Below are positions 26,300 through 35,540 of a stretch of DNA of 64,000 nucleotides, piece by piece. The stretch comes from Pusillimonas sp. UBA3987 (GTDB taxonomy: Bacteria > Pseudomonadota > Gammaproteobacteria > Burkholderiales > Burkholderiaceae_B). The notes under the pieces were generated by a model. The model was not told the DNA's origin. It ran no database searches and saw only the letters and a program-made list of their open reading frames with translations. The stretch is taken from contig DGCD01000011.1 of the NCBI GenBank assembly GCA_002384935.1, forward strand, positions 62,001 through 126,000. The letters are read 5' to 3'. The stretch's first letter is position 1. The number at the start of each line of letters is the position of its first letter. The position numbers were made by a program, and so were the translations under genes.

Positions 26300-27319
26300 A
26301 TGAGAAAATTTTCAGCAAAGTCTTGGGTTCGTACTTTAACCGGGGTTGCAGCTTGCCTGTTCGCTGCCACTGCGGTGCAGGCAGAGCCATTCAAAGTCCG
26401 GCTCGACTGGACGCCCTGGGGTAATCACGCTGCATTCCATTTGGCCGATCAGAAAGGCTGGTATGAAGAGGCCGGTCTGGACATTGAGTTCGAAGATGGC
26501 AACGGCTCTGTGACAACAGTGCAGATTATTGGTTCGAGTGACAACTTCGACGCCGGTCATGCCGCATTGGCGCCGATGATGATTGCGCGCGACAAAGGTT
26601 TGCCCGTAAAGGCGGTTGCACCCTTTGTTCGTCGTAATGACATTGGCGTGCTGGTGCCGAAAGATTCCGGCATGAAAGGCCCGGCCGATCTGAAAGGCAA
26701 GAAGCTGGTTTACACGGCCGGCTCCCTGGAAGCCCCGTTCGTGGATGGTTTCCTGGCTGCAGGCGGTTTAACGCGCGATGACGTTGAGCTGTTGAATGTG
26801 GAAGCGGCGGGCAAAGTGACCACTTATGCGGTGGATCGTGCCGATGCGGTTGTATCTACCATTCCATTTGTGTTGGCGTCGGTTCAGAAACAACGTCCTT
26901 CCAATGCCATTCCATTCGCCGATTACGGTTTGAACATGCCCAGCTTTGGCATTTTGGCCAGTGAGTCGAAGTTGAATAGCCGTGGGGAAGATATTTCCAA
27001 GTTCGCCAGTGTTACGGCGCGGACATGGGAATACATCATGAACGGTCATGAAGATGAAGCGGTTGAAGCCATTATGGCCGCCCGTCCGCAAGCGCGTCTT
27101 GATAAAGAAGTGTTGCGTGGCCAGATTGAAGCGTTGAAAACCTACTTCGGCAAGCCGGTTGAGGGCTTTCGCACAGGCCAGCCTATTCCTGCCGAATGGG
27201 AAGAGGCGGTTCAAACGCTGACCAAAGTTGGCTTGATCGAGAAAAATCTGCCCGCGACTGACTTCTATGTTACCGATATGGTTAATCCGGGTCAGTACGA
27301 TGGGATGATCAAAAAATGA
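26300..27319 (+). CDS. ABC transporter substrate-binding protein (NMT1/THI5-like)
   Basis: A 339-residue periplasmic protein. A signal peptide ends at ATAVQAEPF; the mature part VRLDWTPWGNHAAFHLADQKGWYEEAGLDIEFEDG is the SsuA/ThiY/TauA type of binding fold. ATG 26300 follows AGG at a better distance than ATG 26288. The stop overlaps the ATPase start. Ligands of this family are small organic acids, sulfonates or pyrimidines; within the pic operon a pyridine carboxylate is plausible. Confidence 0.88.
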   Translation: MRKFSAKSWVRTLTGVAACLFAATAVQAEPFKVRLDWTPWGNHAAFHLADQKGWYEEAGLDIEFEDGNGSVTTVQIIGSSDNFDAGHAALAPMMIARDKGLPVKAVAPFVRRNDIGVLVPKDSGMKGPADLKGKKLVYTAGSLEAPFVDGFLAAGGLTRDDVELLNVEAAGKVTTYAVDRADAVVSTIPFVLASVQKQRPSNAIPFADYGLNMPSFGILASESKLNSRGEDISKFASVTARTWEYIMNGHEDEAVEAIMAARPQARLDKEVLRGQIEALKTYFGKPVEGFRTGQPIPAEWEEAVQTLTKVGLIEKNLPATDFYVTDMVNPGQYDGMIKK

Positions 27320-28101
27320 GTGTTTCTGCTGTCAGTGCGCGTCATGTGCAGAAACAGTATTCCGGAGAGCGAGGTGTACTCGCGCTTGATGGAATCAACA
27401 TCGAAATTCCATCAGGGCAGTTCGTTAGTATCCTGGGCCCCAGTGGTTGCGGCAAAAGCACATTTTTGCGCTGCGTAGCCGGCCTGGAAGATATTACGGC
27501 CGGCGATCTTGAGGTCAATGGCAAGCCCGTGGCGGGGCGGCCGCCAGATGGTATCGGCATGGTGTTCCAGCGGGACGCCTTGCTTGAATGGCGCACCATT
27601 CGCAAAAACCTGCTGCTGCCCATTGAGTTTGCCAAAAAGCGTGTGGCCGATTACCAGGACAAGGTCGATCATCTGCTTGAGTTGACCGGGTTGCAGGATT
27701 TCGGAAACAGCTACCCGCGAGAGCTTTCGGGCGGCATGCGCCAGCGTGCCGCCATATGCCGGGCCTTGGTCGATAACCCCACGCTGCTGCTGATGGATGA
27801 GCCTTTCGGCGCACTTGATGCTTTCACGCGCGACCAAATGAACTTTGAGCTTCAGCGTATCTGGACGGAAACGCAAAACACGATTCTGTTCGTGACACAC
27901 GGCATTTCCGAAGCGGTTTTTCTGGGTGATATCGTCATGGTGCTGTCACCCCGGCCAGGTCGACTCATGGAAGTGATTGAAGTGGATCTGCCTCGCCCCC
28001 GGTCGCTGTCGGTGCGTGAAACCCCCGAGTTTGGCAAATATGTTTCGCATATCCGTGAACTATTCGACAAGATGGACTTAAACGGCGATAAGAGGGCGTG
28101 A
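27316..28101 (+). CDS. ABC transporter ATPase (SsuB/TauB-like)
   Basis: A 261-residue ATPase: Walker A GPSGCGKSTFLR, signature LSGGMRQRAAICRAL, Walker B LLLMDEPFGALDA, H-loop FVTHGISEAVF. ATGA overlap with the binding-protein gene and a TGATG overlap with the permease show a coupled three-gene importer. Confidence 0.92.
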   Translation: MSVSAVSARHVQKQYSGERGVLALDGINIEIPSGQFVSILGPSGCGKSTFLRCVAGLEDITAGDLEVNGKPVAGRPPDGIGMVFQRDALLEWRTIRKNLLLPIEFAKKRVADYQDKVDHLLELTGLQDFGNSYPRELSGGMRQRAAICRALVDNPTLLLMDEPFGALDAFTRDQMNFELQRIWTETQNTILFVTHGISEAVFLGDIVMVLSPRPGRLMEVIEVDLPRPRSLSVRETPEFGKYVSHIRELFDKMDLNGDKRA

Positions 28102-28868
28102 TGATTGGAATGAATAATCTGAAAACAGGTGCGGCGGGGTTGTTTTCCCTAGTGGTCGTTCTGGTCGTCTGGGAAGTGTTTTGTCGTGTTTTCGAAGTGC
28201 GTGAAATCATGTTGCCTTTGCCAACGGATATTCTCGCCGAGCTTTACAACGAAGCCGCCTGGTATGCCTCGCAAACGCTTTATACCCTCTGGATTACCGT
28301 CTTGGGCTTTGTGCTTGCGGTTGTCGGGGGTGTACTGATTGCCGTTGCCTTGGTTAGCTCACGCTTGTTTGAGCGTTTTCTATATCCACTGATTATTGGC
28401 TTTAACAGCGTACCCAAGGTTGCCTTGGCGCCGCTTTTCGTGGTGTGGATGGGGACCGGTGCCGAGCCGAAAATTGCGATTGCGTTTTTAATTGCGGTTT
28501 TTGCCATTATTGTTGATACCGTGCATGGCCTGCGCTCTGTGCCGCAGGATGTCACCGACCTGGGGCGTGTATTGAAAGGGACATCCTGGGATTTCTTTTT
28601 CAAAGTGAAGTTGCCCTGCGCCCTGCCTTCAGTTGTGGCGGGCATGAAAGTCGCCATGTCGCTGGCTCTGGTTGGTGCGATTGTGGGTGAATTCGTGTCT
28701 TCGCAAAGAGGCCTGGGTTACGTCATCATGAGCGCGCAGGGCGTGTTCGATACTGTGCGTGTGTTTGCTGCGCTGTTCATTCTCGCGGCGATGGGTGTTG
28801 TGCTTTATGGCGCATTGGTTTGGCTGGAGCGTCGAGCCACGCCTTGGCGCCAGGTGCATGAAGATTAA
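28101..28868 (+). CDS. ABC transporter permease (SsuC-like)
   Basis: A 255-residue BPD_transp_1 permease with about six membrane helices. The EAA loop is FKVKLPCALPSVVAGMKVAMSLALVGAIVGEF. I start it at ATG 28101, overlapping the ATPase stop as TGATG, behind AGAGGG; GTG 28098 is the alternative. Confidence 0.88.
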   Translation: MIGMNNLKTGAAGLFSLVVVLVVWEVFCRVFEVREIMLPLPTDILAELYNEAAWYASQTLYTLWITVLGFVLAVVGGVLIAVALVSSRLFERFLYPLIIGFNSVPKVALAPLFVVWMGTGAEPKIAIAFLIAVFAIIVDTVHGLRSVPQDVTDLGRVLKGTSWDFFFKVKLPCALPSVVAGMKVAMSLALVGAIVGEFVSSQRGLGYVIMSAQGVFDTVRVFAALFILAAMGVVLYGALVWLERRATPWRQVHED

Positions 28869-28897
28869 GTTGTAAGCGAGTTGTTAAAGGAGTAGTT

Positions 28898-29506
28898 ATG
28901 CGCGGTTTGCTCGCCCTTTCCCGTCTTATCGACGGGTTGAATGTCACCGTGGGCCGGTTAGTGTCCTGGGTCATTCTGATGGTTGTTATCGTCAGTGCAA
29001 CCAATGCTGTCTTTCGCAAGGCATTCGATATGAGTTCGAATGCCTGGCTGGAACTTCAATGGTATATGTTCGGCGCTATTTTCCTGTTGTCTGCCGGGTA
29101 TACGTTGCTGCGAAACGGCCATGTCCGGGTCGATATCCTCAATAACAAATTATCTGAACGCAAGCAGGTCGGAATCGATATTTTCGGGATTCTGATTCTC
29201 TTTCTGCCTGTGTGCGTTTATATCCTCTATTTGTCTATTCCCCAGGCAATTGAGTCTTACGTGCTGCATGAAACGTCATCCAACGCCGGCGGTTTGATTC
29301 GGTGGCCGGTAAAAGCGCTTATTCCACTCGGTTTTTTTCTGTTGAGTCTGGCGGGCGTATCTCACTTGATCAAGTGTATTGGCTTTCTTCGGGGGCAATG
29401 CGCTAATCCGCTTCGGTTGGATGCGAAATCACAGGAAGAGGCGTTGGCCGATGAAATTGCCTCCAATGCAACCGACAATACGAAACAACAGGCAGAGGGT
29501 CGTTGA
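28898..29506 (+). CDS. TRAP transporter small permease (DctQ)
   Basis: A 202-residue protein with four hydrophobic helices. The DctQ pattern is ELQWYMFGAIFLLSAGYTLLRNGHVRVDI, with the typical NGHVRVD loop. AAAGGAG precedes the ATG. It overlaps dctM by one base. Probable partner of the DctP protein at 20570, which lies at the head of the same strand run. Confidence 0.9.
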   Translation: MRGLLALSRLIDGLNVTVGRLVSWVILMVVIVSATNAVFRKAFDMSSNAWLELQWYMFGAIFLLSAGYTLLRNGHVRVDILNNKLSERKQVGIDIFGILILFLPVCVYILYLSIPQAIESYVLHETSSNAGGLIRWPVKALIPLGFFLLSLAGVSHLIKCIGFLRGQCANPLRLDAKSQEEALADEIASNATDNTKQQAEGR

Positions 29507-31170
29507 TGATTGAGTTTTTAATTGCCAACATGGCCCCGGTCATGTTCGCTACATTAATTTTATTTTTGTTGCTGGGCTTTCCGGTGGCATTCACGTTGGC
29601 CGGTCACGGCTTGTTGTTTGGCTTGCTTGGGGTTGAGCTTGGTCTGTTTCAGCCAACCTTTTTTCAGGCGCTGCCGCAACGTATTTTCGGCATTATTGCA
29701 AACGACACCTTGCTGGCAATCCCGTTCTTTACTTTCATGGGGTTGATTCTTGAGCGTTCAGGCATGGCCGAAGACTTGCTCGAAACCATTGGCCAGTTGT
29801 TTGGTCCATTGCGTGGCGGCCTGGCGATTGCCGTGATTGTCGTTGGTGGCCTACTGGGTGCGACAACCGGGGTCGTGTCTGCCTCGGTGATCTCCATGGG
29901 TTTGATTTCCCTGCCCATTATGCTGCGTTACGGTTATGATCGGCGTCTGGCAACCGGGGTGATCGCGGCTTCGGGTACCTTGTCGCAAATTATTCCGCCG
30001 TCGATCACATTGATTGTCCTGGCCGACCAGTTGGGCCGCTCGATTGGCGATATGTATCGGGGCGCAATGGTTCCGGCCTTGATGACGGTTAGCTTGTACA
30101 TTATTTATGTACTTTCACTTTCGTTCTTTCGCCCCAAAGCGGGGCCGGCTATTCCCGTGCAGGCTCGCACCTTTATCGAACCCAATGGCAGCCATGGTAT
30201 ACCGTCGCTACTGGTGCTGCTGGTGGTGTCGTCGGTGTTCGCGGTTTTGGGGTGTCAGTTCGTCTTGTCTGAAAATGCACCGGTTGATGAAACCATTGTG
30301 GTGGGTTCCTTGATTGGCGGCGCGGTGGCGTTTGTGCTGGCTGCGTTGAACAAAGCGCTGCGTTTGGGTTGGCTGTCGCAAATTGCCGAGCGCGTTACCT
30401 TTGTGCTGATTCCGCCGCTCATTCTCATTTTCCTTGTCTTGGGCACGATTTTCCTTGGCGTTGCAACGCCCACGGAAGGCGGCGCAATGGGTGCCGTTGG
30501 GGCCATCATTATGGCTTTGTTACGCAGGCGTTTAACCTGGAGCCTGTTGAAACAGGCAATGGACACCACAACCAAGCTGGCTGCGTTCGTTATTTTCATC
30601 CTGGTGGGCTCAACCGTCTTTTCGCTGACTTTCCGCGGCGTGAATGGCGATTTGTGGGTTGAGCATTTATTGGTGGGCCTGCCCGGCGGCGAAATCGGTT
30701 TCCTGGTGATCGTGAGCATCTTTGTGTTCGTCATGTCGTTCTTCCTCGACTTTTTCGAACTGGCCTTTATTATTGTTCCGTTGCTGGGCCCGGCTGCAGA
30801 AGCGATCGGGATTGACCTGATCTGGTTTGGCGTGTTGCTGGCATTGAATATGCAGACCTCATTTATGCATCCGCCGTTTGGTTTTGCCCTGTTCTACCTG
30901 CGTTCTGTCGCGCCTAAGGTCGATTACCAGGACAAGCTGACGGGAGAGACCATTAAAAAGGTGACTACAGGTCAGATTTACTGGGGTTCGGTGCCATTTA
31001 TCTGCATTCAGTTGTTAATGGTCGCAATTGTGATGCTGATCCCCTCGACCGTGATGCATTACAAAGGTGATGTGTCGCAAGTTGATATCGAGTCGGTACA
31101 AATTGAGATCGAGGGTGCCAACTACGGCACCGACGATGGGGCGTATGGCGGCTCATCGGTATTTCAATAA
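29506..31170 (+). CDS. TRAP transporter large permease (DctM)
   Basis: A 554-residue sodium-coupled permease with about 12-14 helices, longer than the usual 425-430 because of an insert between the two halves (about residues 205-300). Visible are AGHGLLFGLLGV, PFFTFMGLILERSGMAEDLLE, and STFSQIIPPS-like ASGTLSQIIPPSITLIVLADQ. I start it at ATG 29506 (TGATG overlap with dctQ). It ends the pic-linked rightward gene run. Confidence 0.9.
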   Translation: MIEFLIANMAPVMFATLILFLLLGFPVAFTLAGHGLLFGLLGVELGLFQPTFFQALPQRIFGIIANDTLLAIPFFTFMGLILERSGMAEDLLETIGQLFGPLRGGLAIAVIVVGGLLGATTGVVSASVISMGLISLPIMLRYGYDRRLATGVIAASGTLSQIIPPSITLIVLADQLGRSIGDMYRGAMVPALMTVSLYIIYVLSLSFFRPKAGPAIPVQARTFIEPNGSHGIPSLLVLLVVSSVFAVLGCQFVLSENAPVDETIVVGSLIGGAVAFVLAALNKALRLGWLSQIAERVTFVLIPPLILIFLVLGTIFLGVATPTEGGAMGAVGAIIMALLRRRLTWSLLKQAMDTTTKLAAFVIFILVGSTVFSLTFRGVNGDLWVEHLLVGLPGGEIGFLVIVSIFVFVMSFFLDFFELAFIIVPLLGPAAEAIGIDLIWFGVLLALNMQTSFMHPPFGFALFYLRSVAPKVDYQDKLTGETIKKVTTGQIYWGSVPFICIQLLMVAIVMLIPSTVMHYKGDVSQVDIESVQIEIEGANYGTDDGAYGGSSVFQ

Positions 31171-31223
31171 GGTTTGCCTGTTGATGCAGTACAGGCCACC
31201 CGGTAAATCCAGCAGGGGGAAGT

Positions 31224-32105
31224 GTGCCGCTTAAGGATGCACTTCTGGCCCTGGTGGTTATTGTGGCCTGGGGGCTGAACTTTGTTGTGATCAAAGTGGG
31301 GCTGCAGGAAATCCCGCCATTCCTGCTGGGCGCCTTGCGTTTCCTGCTGGTGGCGATGTTCATTCCTTTTTTCAAGCGACCTGCCATGCCGTGGCGGTCG
31401 CTTTTTTATTTTGGGTTTACCATTGGCTTTCTGCAGTTCGGCCTGTTGTTTTCAGCCATGGCCATGGGGGTGTCTGCCGGGCTGGCATCGGTTATTTTGA
31501 ACGGGCAGGCGTTTTTTACCGTTTTGATTGCAGCGGCCGTATTGGGTGAACCGGTAGGACGCCACAATATCATCGGCATGGTTATCGCCGCTTTGGGCCT
31601 GGTATTGATTGCGGTGGGTGAAACGTCTGGGCACGTAACGCTAATTGGCTTTTTCCTGACTGTGCTGGCTTCTTTAAGTTGGGCGGTCGCCAATATTGTG
31701 GTGAAAACCGCAGGCAAGGTGGAAATGCTTAACCTGGTGATCTGGGGCACCATTGTGTCGCCGTTGCCGTTTGCTGTTATGTCTTATTTTGTTGAAGGCC
31801 CTGAGCTTATTTTGTACAGCTTGCAGAATATGGGTCTGAAAGGGTACGGTGCACTGATCTATCTGGCACTTTTCGCAACCACGCTGGGCTTTGGCTTATG
31901 GACCTGGCTGCTTAGCCGGCATCCGGCCAATCGCGTGGCACCCCTGAGTCTGCTCGTCCCTTTCGTGGGGCTGACGTCGGCCACCATTTTGCTCGATGAG
32001 CATTTAACCTTGCTGCAGTGGATTGGCGGCCTGGTCATTCTGGGCGGACTGGCTTTGAATGTATTTGGGCCACAGGTAATGGCAGCGTTGCGCCGCAGAG
32101 CGTAA
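31224..32105 (+). CDS. EamA/DMT family transporter
   Basis: A 293-residue protein with ten hydrophobic helices in two repeats, each with the EamA pattern (LVVIVAWGLNFVVIKVGLQEIPPFLLGALRF in the first, ASLSWAVANIVVK in the second). The family exports amino acids and metabolites. GTG 31224 follows AGGGGGA. Substrate unknown. Confidence 0.85.
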   Translation: MPLKDALLALVVIVAWGLNFVVIKVGLQEIPPFLLGALRFLLVAMFIPFFKRPAMPWRSLFYFGFTIGFLQFGLLFSAMAMGVSAGLASVILNGQAFFTVLIAAAVLGEPVGRHNIIGMVIAALGLVLIAVGETSGHVTLIGFFLTVLASLSWAVANIVVKTAGKVEMLNLVIWGTIVSPLPFAVMSYFVEGPELILYSLQNMGLKGYGALIYLALFATTLGFGLWTWLLSRHPANRVAPLSLLVPFVGLTSATILLDEHLTLLQWIGGLVILGGLALNVFGPQVMAALRRRA

Positions 32106-32112
32106 CGCTGCC
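32081..32112 (+). terminator. hairpin over the stop codon of the EamA gene
   Basis: GGCAGCGTT (32081-32089) and AACGCTGCC (32104-32112) form a perfect 9-bp stem that includes the stop codon. Only a weak T-rich tract (ATTGTATTTG) follows, so this may be a poor terminator or a transcript-end stabiliser. Confidence 0.5.
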
Positions 32113-32243
32113 ATTGTATTTGTCGTCTGCTTGAAAAGCAGGCCAATCAAGCCGATAACGGTGCGTTAAAATTTACATTCATTCTTTAAATGGCGCGGGT
32201 ACAGCGTCGCTATGTCTGTTTTTCTTCATTTTCGGGAAGCCCT

Positions 32244-33434
32244 ATGGAATTTGATCGTGCCGGCGTGAATGCGCTGATGGAAATTACTGCCCGTCCTGAC
32301 CTTATTTTCACCAAAGGGCAAGGCTCGTGGCTTGAAGACCATACGGGCAAGCGCTATCTTGATTTTCTTCAAGGCTGGGCGGTGAACTGCCTGGGCCATT
32401 GCCCGGCGCCATTGGTTAAAGCCCTGCAGCAGCAGGCTGCAGAACTGCTCAACCCCTCGCCCGCTTTTTATAACCAGCCCTCCATTGAGCTGGCCAAGCG
32501 CATCACGGGCGCTTCGTGTTTCGATCGCGTGTTTTTTGCCAATAGTGGTGGCGAGGCCAATGAGGGTGCCATTAAGCTGGCGCGGAAATGGGGTCGTCTG
32601 CATAAGAAGGGCGCCTATAAAATCATTACGTTCAACCATGGTTTCCACGGGCGTACGCTGGCCACGATGTCGGCGTCGGGCAAGCCGGGCTGGGATACTC
32701 TTTTCGCCCCCCAGGTCGATGGTTTTCCGAAAGCCGAACTCAACGATCTTGATTCCGTTCGTGCTCTTATCGATGATCAAACCGTGGCGGTTATGCTGGA
32801 ACCTGTTCAGGGCGAGGCGGGGGTGATTCCTGCCAGCGCTGAGTTCATGCGAGGTTTGCGCGAATTGACGCACCAGCACGAGATGTTATTGATTGCAGAC
32901 GAAGTGCAAACAGGGATGGGTCGCACGGGCAAGCTGTTTGCCTACCAGCACTTTGATATCGAGCCCGATATCATGACGCTGGCCAAGGGCATTGGCGGCG
33001 GGGTGCCGCTGGCGGCGTTGTGCGCCCGCGAATCGGTGTCGTGCTTCGAGCCTGGCGATCAGGGCGGTACGTATAACGGGAATCCGCTGATGGCGGCCGC
33101 CGGCATTGCGGTGTTCGATACGGTTTCGGCGCCGGGCTTCCTGGCCGCCGCAAATGAGCGTGCCGAACAGCTTTCGGCCGGCCTGCTTGCCTTGTCGGAA
33201 AAATGGGGCATGCAGGGCGAGCGCGGGCTTGGCTTGCTGCGCGCCTTGCGTTTGGATAAGGGAGACGGTCCGGCCATGGTGGCAGCGGCTCGCGACCGTG
33301 CGCCGGAAGGTTTGTTGTTGAACGCGCCTCGGCCCGAGCTGTTGCGTTTCATGCCTGCATTGAACATTTCCGCTGATGAAATTGACCTGATGTTGTCATG
33401 GCTCGACGAAATCATTAAGGCTGTTCGCAAATGA
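32244..33434 (+). CDS. argD: acetylornithine aminotransferase family protein
   Basis: A 396-residue class III PLP aminotransferase. FFANSGGEANEGAIKLARKWG binds the cofactor phosphate, LIADEVQTGMGRTGKLFA contains the Asp that contacts the pyridine nitrogen, and MTLAKGIGGGVPLAA holds the Schiff-base Lys. Closest in pattern to ArgD (N-acetylornithine to N-acetylglutamate semialdehyde). ATG 32244 is preferred; the frame upstream to 32190 lacks a ribosome site. No other arginine genes are adjacent. Confidence 0.85.
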   Translation: MEFDRAGVNALMEITARPDLIFTKGQGSWLEDHTGKRYLDFLQGWAVNCLGHCPAPLVKALQQQAAELLNPSPAFYNQPSIELAKRITGASCFDRVFFANSGGEANEGAIKLARKWGRLHKKGAYKIITFNHGFHGRTLATMSASGKPGWDTLFAPQVDGFPKAELNDLDSVRALIDDQTVAVMLEPVQGEAGVIPASAEFMRGLRELTHQHEMLLIADEVQTGMGRTGKLFAYQHFDIEPDIMTLAKGIGGGVPLAALCARESVSCFEPGDQGGTYNGNPLMAAAGIAVFDTVSAPGFLAAANERAEQLSAGLLALSEKWGMQGERGLGLLRALRLDKGDGPAMVAAARDRAPEGLLLNAPRPELLRFMPALNISADEIDLMLSWLDEIIKAVRK

Positions 33435-33452
33435 GTCGACAAGCCGGCCGCC

Positions 33453-34397
33453 ATGCATCAAAGAATTAATCAGCGCCATCTGATTCTGTTCGTTGAGATT
33501 GTCCGCAAGGGCAGCCTGGCCAAGGCGGCCGACGAATTGGCGATTACGCATTCGGCCGCGTCCAAGAGTTTGCGCCAGCTTGAGGACGATGTGGGGGATC
33601 GCCTGCTGGAGCGTAACCGGGCCGGTGTTTCCCTGACACCGTCGGGCGAGATTTTCTACCGCTATGCCAGCGCCAGCTTAACTGCCTTGCGCCAGGGGAT
33701 CGACATGATCGCCCAAAGCGATCAGCACGCCCGACGTGCTGTCTTGCTTGGCGCCTTGCCTAACGTGGCGGTGAATGTGTTACCCGAAGCCGTTGCCCAG
33801 TTCAAGGCGCGGCATCCCGATATTCAGGTCAAAATCGTAACGCAGACCAATCGCCAGTTGCTGATGCAATTGCGCCTGGGGGAAATCGACTTTGTCGTGG
33901 GTCGATTTGCAGAAATCGATGAAATGAGAGGGCTGCATTTCGAACGTTTATATTACGAAACAATGGCATTGGCGGCCCGCCCCGGCCATCCGGTGTTTCA
34001 GGCCGAGGGCGGCATGGCCCTGGAGCAAATCACGCTGTATCCCCTGGTCATGCCGCCGCTTGGCACGGTTATTCGACCTGAAATCGATCGTTTTTTCTTA
34101 AGCCGTGGTATTGCCGACCTCCCGAATGTTGTCGAAACACTGTCTGTGGCGTTTGGCCGCGCTTTTGTCTTGATTTCGGACGCCTTGTGGGTCTTTCCAC
34201 GCGGTGTGTTGCAGGCCGACCTGGACGCCGGTGTGCTGCGGGAGGTGCCCGTTGATCTGGCCGGCACAGAGGGTGCAGTTGGCATTACAACGCGGTCTGA
34301 ACCGGGCTTGAGTCGTGTCAGTGAAGAAATGTTGCTGATTGTGCGCAAATTGTGCTTGCAGCATGCACACCATTTGCATGATAAAAAACTCATGTAA
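33453..34397 (+). CDS. LysR family transcriptional regulator
   Basis: A 314-residue LysR protein. The helix-turn-helix is in LILFVEIVRKGSLAKAADELAITHSAASKSLRQLEDDVGDRLLERNRAGVSLTPSG. The effector domain from about residue 93 resembles PcaQ/GbpR-type regulators of aromatic and sugar-acid catabolism. It precedes, on the same strand, the TAXI-TRAP and sulfatase genes and may control them (inference). Confidence 0.88.
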   Translation: MHQRINQRHLILFVEIVRKGSLAKAADELAITHSAASKSLRQLEDDVGDRLLERNRAGVSLTPSGEIFYRYASASLTALRQGIDMIAQSDQHARRAVLLGALPNVAVNVLPEAVAQFKARHPDIQVKIVTQTNRQLLMQLRLGEIDFVVGRFAEIDEMRGLHFERLYYETMALAARPGHPVFQAEGGMALEQITLYPLVMPPLGTVIRPEIDRFFLSRGIADLPNVVETLSVAFGRAFVLISDALWVFPRGVLQADLDAGVLREVPVDLAGTEGAVGITTRSEPGLSRVSEEMLLIVRKLCLQHAHHLHDKKLM

Positions 34398-34506
34398 ATA
34401 CTGGAAATATCACTTTTATTGCCAAATTGAACGCATTAACTTACCGTTAAGACAGCTTTAGTGGGACTTTCACAGAGTTGAAATAATGAAAAAGGTAGGA
34501 GACATA

Positions 34507-35469
34507 ATGGGGCGATTTTTCTCGAAAATAGGCATGGCTTGTGCCTTGGTTGCACTTTTTGCGTTTAGCGCCACGACAAAGGCGCAAACGTTAAGTATCG
34601 GAACGAATCCACAAGGATCGGTGGCGTATGCGTCGGGCGCTGCAATTGCCGATGTCGTGGGCGATGCTCTTGACCTGTCTTTTACGGTGGTGCCTCAGGG
34701 CGGGCCCACGGCGATTATTCCTGCGATGAGTGCCGGCGAGTTCGATTTTGCTTTTGCCAACATTGTGGCAGCGGTAACGGCGAAAGATGGCAAAGGGCCA
34801 TTTAAAGGGCGGAAGTACGATTCCATTCGTGTAGCGGCCGTTGTTTATCCGCTTGAAATGGGGGTTTTCGTTCCCAAAGATGCTGGCATCAACACGTTTA
34901 ACGACCTGCGGGGCAAACGTGTGGCTTCGGCTTTCAAGTCGCAGGCGAATGTGGCGGCTTTCATGACAGCCTCGCTGGCGGCAGCGGGTTTAACTTACGA
35001 CGATGTCACGCCGGTACCGGTGCAAAACGGGGTTCAGGCGGTGAATGAACTGGTGGACGGGGGCTTGGATGCCACCACGTTCAGTGTCAGCGCAGGGGTC
35101 ATACAGCAAGCCGATGCAGTGGTGGGTGTCCGGGTGCTTTCCCTGCCGAACGATGCTGCCGCGCACGCTGCGCTTCAGAAATATACGCCGGGAGCAAGTA
35201 TCGAAACGGTGCAGGCGGGCAGTTATCCCGGGGTTCTTGAGCCAACCAATATTATCCGCGTACCTTTTGTCGTATTGACCGACAGCCGCGTGGATGATCA
35301 GACGGTCTACAACGTTGTGAAGGCGATTGCGGAAAATCGTGAAAAACTGGTGGCTTCTGCAGGCGATTTCAAGGCGCTTGATCCCAAGTTAATGGGGCAA
35401 AGTGCGTTGCCGGTTCCTTATCATCCGGGTGCGATCAAGTATTACATGGAGCAGGGCAACTGGAAGTAG
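34507..35469 (+). CDS. TAXI family TRAP substrate-binding protein
   Basis: A 320-residue TAXI protein: signal peptide ending at SATTKAQT, then LSIGTNPQGSVAYASGAAIADVV and PQGGPTAIIPAMSAGEFDFAFANI. These bind the ligand in the periplasm. ATG 34507 is chosen because TAGGAGA is six bases upstream; ATG 34486 is less likely. It partners with the fused permease 71 bases downstream. Confidence 0.88.
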   Translation: MGRFFSKIGMACALVALFAFSATTKAQTLSIGTNPQGSVAYASGAAIADVVGDALDLSFTVVPQGGPTAIIPAMSAGEFDFAFANIVAAVTAKDGKGPFKGRKYDSIRVAAVVYPLEMGVFVPKDAGINTFNDLRGKRVASAFKSQANVAAFMTASLAAAGLTYDDVTPVPVQNGVQAVNELVDGGLDATTFSVSAGVIQQADAVVGVRVLSLPNDAAAHAALQKYTPGASIETVQAGSYPGVLEPTNIIRVPFVVLTDSRVDDQTVYNVVKAIAENREKLVASAGDFKALDPKLMGQSALPVPYHPGAIKYYMEQGNWK

Positions 35470-35540
35470 TCCAGTGTTGCGTTTAGTCACCCATTTTCGC
35501 TGCGCGAGCCTGGGTTGACCACTGCCTTGGAGCCGTATCA

